This document shows, piece after piece, positions 34,569-45,177 of a stretch of DNA of 64,000 nucleotides. The position numbers and the translations under genes were made by a program. Position 1 is the stretch's first letter. Every line of letters begins with the position of its first letter. Source of the DNA: Geosiphon pyriformis (lineage: Eukaryota > Glomeromycota > Glomeromycetes > Archaeosporales > Geosiphonaceae); NCBI GenBank assembly GCA_016748015.1, contig JAAOMT010000718.1, forward strand, positions 359,738-423,737, written 5' to 3'. The notes beneath the pieces are model-generated. The model saw nothing but the letters and a program-made list of their open reading frames with translations. It ran no database searches and was not told where the DNA came from.

Positions 34569-36142
34569 ATGAGCAGACTTTCGCAAGTGGGCATTCGTTC
34601 GCGCTTCTTTGCTACCTCTCTTACCCCTATTATACGCTTTACACCAGTACAAATTTCGACTCGGTTATTCAGCTCAAGCATTGAAAAGTCTAGTGTTGAA
34701 GTTGAGCCCGGTACGAAAAAAGAATCAAATGCGGAAGGCATTCACCAAAATGAAAAATTGGAGACGGACACGTCAAATCCGATTAGCGATTGGAAAGCAA
34801 CTCTGCTGAAGGCAAACAGTAATCCTCCAACGTCTCAAAGAGAACCTCGTGCAAGAGATCCTCGTGCAAGAGATCCTCGTGCAAGAGATCCTCGTGCAAG
34901 AGATCCTCGTGCAAGAGATCCAAGATTTCAAAAAGAAACTGTTGCAAACGATTCGATTGCTCAAGAAGACAAGAGTGTTAAAAAAGATCAAACATTCCTT
35001 CAAAAGAAGAGTTTTCAAGGGGATTCAACACTTCCAATAACTCAAGATTTTACAAGGAATCAAGTTTCTAAAGAAAGAATAGAACCCCTCGCAAGAGACG
35101 TTACGAGAGACGAAACTAAGCCTGCTTTATTTGCGAACTCGAAAAGGATAAAAACACCTAGCCGCCCACAACCCTCTCAACTATTAAGGTCCTGGGACCC
35201 GCCTAAAGCTGAAAGTGATTTATCCGATATTGGTTTGCATGAGCTCTTTTGTAAAATCCTTTAACTTTTCAATCTTTCCCAACTTCAAAAACATTTTTGT
35301 TTGTTTAAAGATACGCCAAGAGTCACTCCTTACGTATTGATAACCCAGTTGCCCATAAGTGTTCTTCCGGGTGATATCCAACGAATGACGCTCATGGACA
35401 AAGAATTAAAAAATAGTATTATTGAATGTAAAATTTGACCTGGATTCATTCTAATTCTTATTAGATATCAGGAGAATTTCCTAGACTAATAACCATTTCT
35501 TACCTATTACAATTCCCCCCCCCCTTTTACTATGATTTCTAAATAGTATGTTATTGGAGGACCGGGTTTTTCCAATTCCAGGGGAGAATAGCCGTAAAAT
35601 TTGCTAATGATCAAGTTGCTGATAGATTCATGCTAAGGAATAGGTTAACATTTGTGGGAGGACAGAAAATCGGATTTGATACCATAGTGAGTATTTCAAC
35701 CCCAAATTATGAATTTTCTCCTGTCCAGGGCTTGATAGATAATTTACTTGTTTTAGGGAGAAGCTTTATACCAGAAAAACCGTAAACCAGAACTTTTGGA
35801 GTTTCCTGGCCAACATGTGCAGTTAGTAGGAGTACCGAAGAGGGTAAGTCCTGAGGAATTGAGATTCTTACTTGGTGAATTCGATATAACAGATTATGGA
35901 ATTCAAGAATTACGTTGGTAGGTTAAAATGATTTTTATTTCCTATTTTTGGGTTATTATGCATAAAATTAATTCTTTTATGATGCATTATATAGCATCGA
36001 AAGAGAGATATCTGCTAAATGGCTTATCAGATTAGAGTCCAAATCTGAAGCGTATCGCCTTGTACGCTCTGTACATAATCGTTATTTCCAACCTGACATC
36101 TATCAGAAAGATTTTGTAGTAAGAGCTAATGTTGTCTATTAA
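34569..36142 (+). CDS. Mitochondrial protein of unknown function with RARDP pentapeptide repeats
   Basis: ATG at 34569. The N terminus is a strong mitochondrial presequence (Arg/Ser-rich, ending QISTRLFSSS). A disordered region follows with five perfect RARDP repeats (34848-34922). The C-terminal part is spread over about four further exons and has mixed alpha/beta character, including TPYVLITQLPISVLPGD, GRIAVKFANDQVADRF and QHVQLVGVPKRVSPEELRFL. The alternation and spacing suggest one or two RRM-like folds with a short degenerate RNP1 (GRIAVKFAN). It ends VVRANVVY at 36142. It may bind mitochondrial RNA, which is inference. No named family recognised. Exon joins were checked for phase only around the RRM-like part. 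Confidence 0.7.
34848..34922 (+). repeat. 15-bp in-frame tandem repeat, five copies (RARDP)
   Basis: Five nearly identical 15-base units, each encoding Arg-Ala-Arg-Asp-Pro. Near-identity at DNA level indicates recent slippage-type expansion. Confidence 0.95.
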
Positions 36143-36684
36143 ATGGGTATATGTCTCCTCGTTTGCAACTAGATTGTGGGTTTCGTATAAGAAATGAAAG
36201 AAATTTATAGATGGAGATCACGATTATGGAGACAAGTTAGTCTCAAAAAGTTTTTCGCGGGAAACTATTTTAGAATGCGTGATAAATGTGACACAAATTA
36301 AAGTTTCTTCTTATATTTTATTATTTCAAACTTATTTTATAAATTTTTTCTAAAAGTTTCTTATTTTCAAGGATATAAGTGCACCTGCATTTATTGTTTC
36401 ACAGTAAAAACTTGCACTTTTACACGTGACTAGCCACCAAGCCAATCAAAACATTACCTAACAAACTTCTGATTGGTCATTATTATGAGTATTTTAATAT
36501 ACTTGGGAATTTGCACATGCAGAATATAGAGAGTGCGCGCGCTTAGCCCTAAGTCCCGAACTTGGGACCGGGCTATAGCATGCATATAGAGAGTATGCAT
36601 ATAGAGAGTATGCATTTATAGAGGGTATTGAAGTTCTTGAATTTACGGGAACCTCATTACTGTATCATTCGGAAATACAAAATC
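36143..36684. other. Intergenic region with short tandem repeat upstream of the TspO-like gene
   Basis: Contains two full and one partial copy of a 15-bp unit (ATGCATATAGAGAGT, about 36580-36620), with a related ATATAGAGAGT sequence at about 36523. It sits within about 110 bases of the downstream ATG. No gene seen. Confidence 0.6.
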
Positions 36685-37607
36685 ATGTCTTCTCGCCACG
36701 ACCTAATCTTAAAATTTTTTAATGTCATTTCATTCATATTAGTGTTAGTGATAAACTTCTGGCATCCCAAACAACATTATGACGAAGAAGAAAAAATAAT
36801 ACTTCTTGCACCTACTGAGTGGGCGTTTTTAATTTGGCCACTCATTTATACTTTATTAGGAGGGTTTTTACTGTATCAATGGTTCCCGGCTGGTAATGAT
36901 GCGGCTGTTGACGGTGTGAAGTGGTATTTTGTCGTTTCGAATGTGTTTAATATTTCGTTTATACTTTTTTGGGTAAGTGTTATCGAATGAGAAGTTGTGG
37001 TAGAGTAGGGTGGGATAGGGCTTTATTTGAAGCGTATTTCTTGAGGGTACTATTGAAATTCATCTCAAGAATTAAATAACTGAATTTTTCTTCCCATTAA
37101 TCAATTTTTGTTTGATAGGACAAGAAATTTCAACCCCTCCAAACCCTTCTTCTCTTGGCTCTCTTTGTCACCGTAGCAAAAATATACTATAATCTCAGCT
37201 TTTACCCACCCAAGAACATTTTTGATCGTCTCTTCCTCCACTACCCATTCGCAATTTACACAGCATGGACCGGATTTGCAACCGTGCTTATTTTCTGGAT
37301 AACCTTCCGTTCTGTTCTTAACACTGTTCTTCTCTCAACTATCGCGATCGGTGTAATTGGAGTAATCACTCTATATTTGGTTGATTATCATGACCGTCGT
37401 GATTTTGTTTTGGGTTCTACGGTTGTATGGGCATTAAGTGGAATTGCATTGTATCATCAAGATCAGTTGGAAATATTGTTAGCCTCGTCTATTGCCGGTG
37501 GTCTTATTTTTGGGGCAATTTTGAGAGTTTGGGTCGTACAGACCGTTTCTTGGTGGCGATTGAGGAATCAGAGTTTGGAGGAGAGCGCTTCGTTGTTAGG
37601 AAATTAA
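36685..37607 (+). CDS. TspO/MBR-like multi-span membrane protein
   Basis: Two exons (36685-36972, 37119-37607) give 258 residues with about seven hydrophobic helices. Motifs match the longer bacterial-type tryptophan-rich sensory proteins: a first TM helix, then APTEWAFLIWPLIYTLLGGFLLYQ (the P-x-G-W-A-F-x-I-W class signature with Glu for Gly), WYFVVSNVFNISFILFW, then a HYPFAIYTAWTGFATVL helix, and a DFVLGSTVVWALSGIA segment near the end. TspO proteins bind tetrapyrroles and sterols, but this longer subgroup is not characterised. The start at 36685 is chosen because no earlier in-frame ATG exists. The C-terminal tail is short and Ser/Glu-rich. Confidence 0.7.
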
Positions 37608-38716
37608 GCTGGGAATTGGGTTTATGCATTTGAAATTAGAAATCTTTGAGGGATTCTATAACATTATTATAGGTTAAATATCACATTTTTATTTTGGTCT
37701 TTCTATTTTTTATATATATTAAATGTGATTAAAATTAAAGAAAAACTGCAAATTTTAAATGATCTCGAAAAGTTTGGTGTTTCACAATATTAGCCTCCTG
37801 GATATTCATAATTATTAGTATTATGGTGATTTCGCGTATAGCGTAAATGCTTCACGGCCATTTCCGTTTATGAGGGTGAACGCATGATGTCTGATGATCA
37901 TCAAATTCTAAAACTAATTTCTAGAAGTTATTGTTCCGTTGATAGTGAAAAATTGCTCTATTCTCTTGTTCGCCCAAACACAATAAGGACAACGACCAAG
38001 TCGTTTATATTTCTTTCGTCATTACTTTGATTAAGATCTCAGGTTTCAAAAGAAATTGACGCATGCATTAATATTATTAATTATACTATTTTTGAGCTGG
38101 GATCTCTGATTTTGAATGCTTTTTTACAAAATTAAATTATGGAGTATCTGGATTGAGAAAAAGTTCTTGAATCGTTATCAAACAAAATTTTGTTATTGAA
38201 AATCTAAATTTTGAAAGTTCGTTTTGAAAATTCAAAAAAGACGACTGGCACACTAAACATTTGAGATTGAAAACTTTGATATCATGATCGCTTAGTGATA
38301 AATAAATGAACGTTGAAACATATTAATAAAACAAAGATTACAGATTTTCTAGCTAATTCAAAATTCAAATCCATGGACATTTGTAACGATTGATAATAAC
38401 CCTAGTTAAAAGCATAAATAACAACAACAACAACAACAACAACAAAAAATGAAGACGTTCAACCAATTATAAATTAATTTGATGAAAGATATATACTAGA
38501 ATCATGGGGACGGTTTTTTTGAGTGGATTTCTTTGATCCCATTTTGGTTCTTTTTTCTTTTATTGCAACCATTTTTTGGCGTCTTTTTACTCTAATTTTT
38601 TGTGAAAGAGCGGGTTCTCTATCGTATTAATTTATTCTTTTTTGATTCAAAGCGGGTTTTCAAAAGATCACTCTCCCCTAAACCTACTTTCTTCTCTTTC
38701 CTAATTTATAACAACC
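37608..38716. other. Intergenic spacer with AAC microsatellite
   Basis: About 1.1 kb. An AAC repeat (about 38419-38446) and a T-rich leader precede the next ATG. No supported gene. Confidence 0.6.
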
Positions 38717-39774
38717 ATGCGAAAACTGCTAACTACACTCCTACAAATCTTTTTCATATTCCTCCTTATAACCTACCTAATCGTAAACACTGTTCTTGAC
38801 ATTGCACGAACTAAATTAGTCTACACTTCACTCTCGTTCGAAACCGCCTCTGAACTTCCACCACCAGCCTTCACACTCTGTAGTGATGACGTGAAATATA
38901 CGTTTAATTGTACCATTTATGGAAATGTGACCAAGGGTTGTTCTGGGTTAATAACACCAGTAGATGTCTCAAAGGACGAAAATTATAATGGGTGGTTTAC
39001 ACAGTGTTATGTGAGTGAGTTTGTCTAAAAAAAACATTTGCATTTTAGATTTTCTCATTACTGAATCGTTCTCAATTTTTGGATACTTAGGTATTTCAAA
39101 CAACTGAATCACTAATTAGTCAGGAACCGAAAACACCCCCAAAACAATGGACCGCTTTCCAGTCCCCGTTTTTTATTCGATACGCGTTAAACAACGCGTC
39201 TACAATTTCAAAAATGAATCTAATGGTTTGGAATCCATTCCTTTTACCCTCGACCACTTCCTCCTCATCTAAGAATATTTCAATAACGGCAGCACAAATT
39301 CTAAGCCCCTACCAAATCACACAAATGGATGCATGTCGTGAACGGGTATTTACATTCTATTGGCGTAAACACGTGTTCCTGAACGGTTCGGAAAAATGGG
39401 ACGTGGATTGGCGTGCTGAATTTGGAGTCGCCTCCAACGCGTTTGGAACAAATATGAGCGCAATCGGAGTAATTCATTTTAAACCGGGGACGTTCGAAAT
39501 TCCAACTACTCGTGAATATCGTATTTTGCCGGTGCTATCAATAATCACTACTTTCCTGGTACTCCTTGCCGCATTATATTCTACATATTACGCAATATTA
39601 TGTGGGAGGGGAAAATATCGTATTTGGGGATTGGCTCATGAAATAACGCGATATTTTCCTCAACAACATTTGCAAAGATCGGCGGAGAATAAAGAGATAG
39701 ACATTCCGACGGCGGATGATATTTTGAAAGTGTATTTGGATGGATTGGATAAAGCTGAGTTTAAGAAAAAGTGA
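38717..39774 (+). CDS. Two-transmembrane protein with a large Cys-containing ectodomain
   Basis: Exons 38717-39010 and 39091-39774 give 325 residues. One TM helix near the N terminus (about 5-28) and a second at about 245-270 (VLSIITTFLVLLAALYSTYY) flank a 215-residue ectodomain with several Asn-x-Ser/Thr sites and Cys residues. Just after TM1 the sequence TASELPPPAFTLCSDD recalls the post-TM1 segment of DEG/ENaC-type channels (FPAVTIC). Topology fits that class, but the other channel signatures are not evident. The C-terminal tail is cytosolic and charged. The product could equally be a fungus-specific surface protein; no function is assigned. Confidence 0.7.
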
Positions 39775-39981
39775 TGAGCTTTAGTACAAAGACCGAGTGG
39801 TTGTAATAACAATATTGTGGTGCCAATTTGTTTTAATTAAGTCCGACATCAATATCTATTTATTTAATTTTGTGTAAAATAGGCTTTTTGATTTACTTAA
39901 TTCTATATTGTTCTATTATTTCTATATCCCAGTCCTCTTATAATCTGTATAGTCATCCCGGATCGCAACTCCCAGTTGTGA

Positions 39982-40221
39982 ATGAATTTTTTAAGTAGAA
40001 TATGCAAGTTATTATCATTTTTAGCGTTTCTCGTTATCGCTTTTCTGAATGCTGATGAACAAATGATAAAGTTATTTCAGGGTAATAGGGAATTTGTTGT
40101 GAAAATGGAAGAAAACCACTATATGAAAAGTACTCACCAAGTACTATTCAAGATTTATCGTGATTTGAAAGTTGATATGTTCTTTGATTTATTTTATGTA
40201 AAATTTTTGAGTTTTGAGTAA
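39982..40221 (+). CDS. Possible small secreted protein, 79 residues
   Basis: A single ATG-initiated frame begins MNFLSRICKLLSFLAFLVIA, a good secretion signal with likely cleavage after FLNA. The mature part is about 57 residues, Lys/Glu-rich and without cysteines. No family recognised. Such small secreted proteins are common in symbiotic fungi, but a 79-codon frame in AT-rich DNA could arise by chance. Confidence 0.3.
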   Translation: MNFLSRICKLLSFLAFLVIAFLNADEQMIKLFQGNREFVVKMEENHYMKSTHQVLFKIYRDLKVDMFFDLFYVKFLSFE

Positions 40222-41114
40222 AGGCTCAGTATCTTTTCGTTATTCTAATTTCTATCCTCTTTACCAAAATGGCATTATCCAAATTCAGCCAATATCAAAA
40301 TGAGAATTTCAAATATACTTGATACTTTATCTTCCAATTGACTCGATATTCTTTAAATCATGGTGTTTTTGTTTGCTTCTGCTGTTTTGAGTTTTCTGTA
40401 AGCGTGATTCCGGGTGGTAGAGGAAACCCCATATTAGAACTGTAATCGAACATTGACGATGGTTGTAGATCCCTTGTAATGATAAATAATAGGGTCAAAA
40501 AGAGGAAAAGCAAAATTCATAATTATAAAAGGTAATTGGTAGAATACTAGTAGTGAGAATTTGAAACTTACTCTGAATAAACTATGTCTTCATAAACAGG
40601 TGTTACTTCTATTGTTGGTTTTCCTTCGCATCTTTTTTTTTATAAAAATCCCAATAAAAAATGCATTCATAAACCATATTTGAATTATTCTTTTGGAATC
40701 CTACTTTTTAAATAATCTCGTAAACGGAACACACACAACCCTGTTGGGTTCTAATAATTGACATTGATATTGCACGATTTCAGCGTATTGGCATTTTAGA
40801 GGTAAATTTGTAGAGTCTTGGGTGGGTTTTTTGGGAGACATTCAGTGAGAGGGAATTAGAGTAGGGGAAGTGAAGCTTTAAAAATCAAGGTCAACTAGAT
40901 TAAGTTCTCGGAAGATAGATCCTCATTTACTATATATCCGATCAAAAAAAATACCAGTTGCAAGCGATTGGATGTAATTAGTTTACTTTTATGTGGATTG
41001 TATTTCAGGCTTTAATCTTCATCGTGTTACCATATTGAGCGTCCAAATACTCAACTTACACTACAAAAAATCTGTTCTGCTCATTCTATCCCAGATCTAT
41101 CATCTATCAAACTA
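40222..41114. other. Intergenic spacer
   Basis: About 890 bases of AT-rich sequence. No supported gene, repeat or RNA seen. Confidence 0.5.
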
Positions 41115-43292
41115 TTAAACCTGAATTTCTAATGCTTTCCTGGCCATTTCCAGTGCTCCTTCTCGTGTACTGTTTCCCCCGATAAACCTATATTCAAAAT
41201 AGATTGATTAAATTAAAATTCGACAAATTAAACTTTTCAGGAAACCTCTTTTTTTTTTGAGATACCTACCTACCGATATGAACAAACACACATTGCTGCC
41301 AAAATTGAATAAAGATATTAATAAACGCTCCATAAAAAGCCCAATTAATCGAAAGACTAACCTCAATCCCAGTTCGTTCTGATAACTCAGCATCTCTGAA
41401 TCCTTTCCATCTATAGTTCCCACAAGATGAATAATTATTAGCTAAAACTTGACAAAAAAAAAAAGAATTACGTCGAATTCAAAATACTAACGCTTCGGGT
41501 AACAGCTTCCGTGCATCGAACGAATTTAAAGTGATAGGAACACATTGAACTCGCCATTCGTTTCTATCTGGGTACACTGTGTAGAGTATATTAGCTTCCG
41601 GATTTATTTTTAGTTCTTCCTCTCTGTTAAATAAATGTTCCTGTTTGAATTGATTACAAGGAATTAAAAAAAATCGATAGATGATTCAGCAAGACATCAT
41701 CCTTTTGTAAAAATATACCTTCCAAGGACACGCCTGATCTAACAAAATTATCCGTCCACTTTTATCCACATCATATCTCTCTTGGAATGCCTTCACGACC
41801 AAATCTCTCGCAGGCAACCATGCATGTCCAAGGTAATCTATTTTATCTAGTAACTCCCCACCTGTTAATTCTACAGCTTTACTAAATTGGGCCTAAAAGA
41901 GAAAAAACAATTGAGGATGATTATTTAAAGTATAGGTGTAAAATAAGATAGATGAAACCATTTTTGTTGATAAGAAGGATAACCTACATCCTCGTCGACA
42001 TCCTTCTGATTCCACCATGAATTGAGACCACGTACTCGATGTGATAGGTTAGTGGTATCATTGTATTTTCTACTAATTTCTGGTGGATATTGACTTATTC
42101 CATTATCGATTGCTAAACAGGAAATTAAAGCGAGAAGAGTGTTACCAATTGTGTTCTCTTAAAGTGTCAACCCAGTTTAAAAGATTTCATGCCTACCATC
42201 CAATGCCTCTATGAAATCCTAAAATAAATAATCAATATCATGTTTGAGCAATAAAAACGTCGATCGTGAAATAATTTTACCTCATATATTTTTTTAAATA
42301 AAGTTTCCAGTTTCGGATCTGTCTGGATGATCCCTAACCGACTGGAAATTATTTCTTTTCCAAAATGTCTAGCATTTCAATTAAACTGTGAACTTTGAAA
42401 TCTCAAAGAAACATTTCCATCTTTAAAATCATCGAGATTTATCGAAACCAAGAACTCATACTTGTACACCAATCCAGCACTGCTTAATTTCGTCTGGTAA
42501 TCAGGTGTAAACGTTTCAAAAAATCCTCGCTGATCAAGAAATGAAAATATTTCACCAAAAACGTTTCATTAAATGTTAAACAAAGAAATCGGGTCTAGCC
42601 TGATTACCTGATGATGATCGAACCGATTTTCGGCCGGGTCATATACTCCTCCCACATCCACGACCACATCACAGCCTTTTAATTTTTCGGGATCTCGAGT
42701 TCGGATTAGTTCTGTATAATTTTTAAAATTAAAAAATCAATACTTTCTCTTTTAAACAAGATAATGAAGTAATGGAAAAAATCATGAAAAAATGAATTGA
42801 AATGCCAATCACAAATAAGGGACATAATGCGAGGGTTCGCAAAGGCAAAACGTACGTGATCCACGAAATGCCTCTGTCTGTCGAAGCATGAAAACTGCTA
42901 AAGATTCATCGCTGTAATCGAGAAAATTCAGTAAGATAATAGCATTGCAAAGTCAATGAGAAGAAATCAAGAAAATAAACTGGATATTACCAATGAAATT
43001 GTCCATTATGTGTTCCGATAAGCTATTCAATTCCAAAAAGACAATATAAATCAAATATGGTTACAATAGACACATAGATAGAAAATTACAAAGCTTCTCG
43101 TTCTCTTATACCCTCTATCAGAAGTTGCCTATATTTGCACAACCATTTTTCTGCAAAAAATATATCTTTTAATTATTTCCATATTGGTATTTTTTCTATC
43201 AAATATTTTCTAACAACCATCTTGATATTGACCCACACTAAAGTTTGAAATCCAGCATATATGTTGTCAGTATTGTTTTTTACCTTTGCCAT
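41115..43292 (-). CDS. MYG1: MYG1 exonuclease (UPF0160), about twelve exons
   Basis: Nuclear-mitochondrial 3'-5' RNA exonuclease that in animals processes ribosomal pre-RNA and mitochondrial transcripts. The minus-strand start MAK at 43292 is followed by small exons giving [49 protein letters not shown] then [20 protein letters not shown] and [11 protein letters not shown]. Next come [66 protein letters not shown] and finally [19 protein letters not shown] with stop at 41115-41117. The DHH-like metal motifs (THNG-x-FHCDE, D-x-VVDVGG, FDHHQ) are intact. One exon near the 3' end is only 26 bases (41270-41295). Confidence 0.93.
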
Positions 43293-43929
43293 ATTAGACA
43301 CTAATCTTATGTGACTTTGACTTGAAATTTGACTTTTGGTTAATCTAGCATTAAAATTCCTAGAAATTGATTTGTGGATTAAGATGCGGACAGAAAGAAA
43401 CATAATTGGTAATGTGGGATCATCTGATGCGCACTTTAAAATCCCCAAGGTAAAAAATAGCTGGGAAAAAAAAATGAAATGCAAGAAAAAAATTTTCAAC
43501 AACAATGTTACCCAATTTTTTTTAAGATAAATATAATTTTTATTTATCTATACATAATACATGTGACCAGCCACCCAATTTAATTTTCAAAATTAATAAA
43601 ATTATGTGAAATTTTAATATTAAATTTAAATTTATTTTATTTAAGAATTTTATTTTAAAATAACAATTAAAATCCAACAATTAAAAAAAGAAATTAATTA
43701 TATTCAAAATTTTTGATTTTAGAAAATAAATTTATCCCCAAGAATTTCAATCTCGGATTGGTAATTAAATGGAAATTGGTTTTTACATTAAAACTTCTCA
43801 AATCAGTAAGTTTTATGCTGAGTCTGAAATATTATTCAAGTACGTAATTGAAAAATGTACAAAAAATAAAATATTTTCAAGAATTTCATCAATTGTCTTG
43901 TAAACACCAACATAAGAGAATTTATATTT
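43293..43929. other. AT-rich spacer upstream of MYG1 and downstream of the mS26-like gene
   Basis: About 640 bases. It must contain the MYG1 promoter on its left side. No supported gene. Confidence 0.5.
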
Positions 43930-45177
43930 TCAATTTATATTTTCCGCCCCGCCATCCGGGGGCAGGCTAGTCTGTTGTGTGACTGCCTGATCAATATTCC
44001 ATTCATCAACTCCCGTGCCATCCTCCCCTATCAAATGCTTAAATTTTGCACGCTCTTCATTAATCTTCTCCCACTTTTTAACCATTTCCAACCCAAATCC
44101 AACATTATGACCGGTACCCGCATCCTTACCCTCCCATACATCCATAATTCTAGCCTGACGCTCTTCTAACTCCCTCTTTCCGATAACTCCACCCCCCTCT
44201 TGCAAATCCGCCTGCCAATCTTGTAACGTCGTCCATACTGGCCTTTTTAGAATTCCAGGTGAGAAAACATGATTAACCACTGTATCTAAATTCTTTAGGG
44301 TTACACAATGTGTGGCTGAATGATAGAGTTCAAGTATGTGTTGGAGACGTTCGTCACGTAGTTTTGATTGATAGTTGTGTAAATTCTCGAGACCTTGTGA
44401 TCGTTTTCTATCGCGATAGGCATCAAAGTCAAATTTATGGGCACTGGAAAGGGAGAGAAGGGAATGGGTTTTATCAAGAAGATGAAGTTCCGCTTCTCTT
44501 TTTGAACTTGGTGTCTCAATTATGCTGTCGCGATTTTTAAAACTACTTTCAAAATCATTGTTTCTCCTGACATAATTATTAATATTTGTGTGATATCTAT
44601 CATTATTTTTATAATAAATATCAGGTTGCTTAATATCTATTTTATGTTTTTGTCGATAGGGACCCCATAAACCGCGGCCTTTTGTCATATCACGACCTTG
44701 CTTTTTTAGTTCGGACCGTTTCGGAACCGTTGCAAACTCTAATGCATACTGAGATCGCAACCGACTCATTTCGTGTTTGAATACTGCTCTCTCATTTTTT
44801 TTTTGTGTTTCTGTAAGGATAGCATTCCGTTTCGGTAGTAGCTCTACCGTATTTCTCAAAAGGATCTCACTTTTTGATGAGATTGGGTTACTAGTTATAG
44901 TAGCAGGTCTTTGGAGCGCATGTGAAGATGGCTTTTCGGTGGTAGCAGGTCTTTGGAGCGCATGTGAAGATGGCTTTTCGGTGGTAGCAGGTCTTTGGAG
45001 CGCATTTGAAGATGGCTTTTCGGTGGTGGTGGTGGTAGCGGTTTTAGAAAATTTTGATTGTTCTTTAATACTTCTGCTTCTGGTAACGCTTCTTTTTATC
45101 CTCTTTTTCTTCGGTCCTTGTCTTCTTGGCCTCACTGGAGGTATATAACCCTCTAGGATTCTTGCGGTTCTTATCAT
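43930..45177 (-). CDS. Probable mitochondrial small-subunit ribosomal protein mS26 (Pet123-like)
   Basis: Single frame from ATG at 45177, 415 residues. The N terminus is basic (GYIPPVRPRRQGPKKKRIKR), followed by three near-perfect 14-residue repeats containing TTEKPSSHALQRP. A helical region with HEMSRLRSQYALEFATVPKRS comes next. The C-terminal helix LHNYQSKLRDERLQHILELY and the adjoining HSATHCVTLKNLDTVVNHVF segment match the yeast Pet123 pattern (an LxxLYHxAxxFV segment followed by a K/D-x-V-F helix). The family stabilises the mitoribosomal small subunit. A longer frame starts upstream only with TTG, so 45177 is preferred. The repeats have no counterpart in Pet123 and the middle is divergent, hence moderate confidence. 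Confidence 0.5.
   Translation of the reverse strand: MIRTARILEGYIPPVRPRRQGPKKKRIKRSVTRSRSIKEQSKFSKTATTTTTEKPSSNALQRPATTEKPSSHALQRPATTEKPSSHALQRPATITSNPISSKSEILLRNTVELLPKRNAILTETQKKNERAVFKHEMSRLRSQYALEFATVPKRSELKKQGRDMTKGRGLWGPYRQKHKIDIKQPDIYYKNNDRYHTNINNYVRRNNDFESSFKNRDSIIETPSSKREAELHLLDKTHSLLSLSSAHKFDFDAYRDRKRSQGLENLHNYQSKLRDERLQHILELYHSATHCVTLKNLDTVVNHVFSPGILKRPVWTTLQDWQADLQEGGGVIGKRELEERQARIMDVWEGKDAGTGHNVGFGLEMVKKWEKINEERAKFKHLIGEDGTGVDEWNIDQAVTQQTSLPPDGGAENIN
44900..45025 (-). repeat. 42-bp in-frame tandem repeat, three copies
   Basis: Three consecutive 42-base units (44900-44941, 44942-44983, 44984-45025) are nearly identical and encode 14-residue Thr/Glu/Lys/Pro/Ser/Gln repeats in the mS26-like protein. 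Confidence 0.95.

Noticed and set aside
35541-35600. Alternative frame giving a glycine-rich VIGGPGFSNSRG segment in the mitochondrial protein
   Set aside because: It needs a frameshift to join the conserved GRIAVKFAN segment, whereas the other phase reads through without a stop.
36628-36684. Upstream extension of the TspO-like protein
   Set aside because: The extended frame has no ATG before 36685 (it opens at TTG), so the start at 36685 is preferred.
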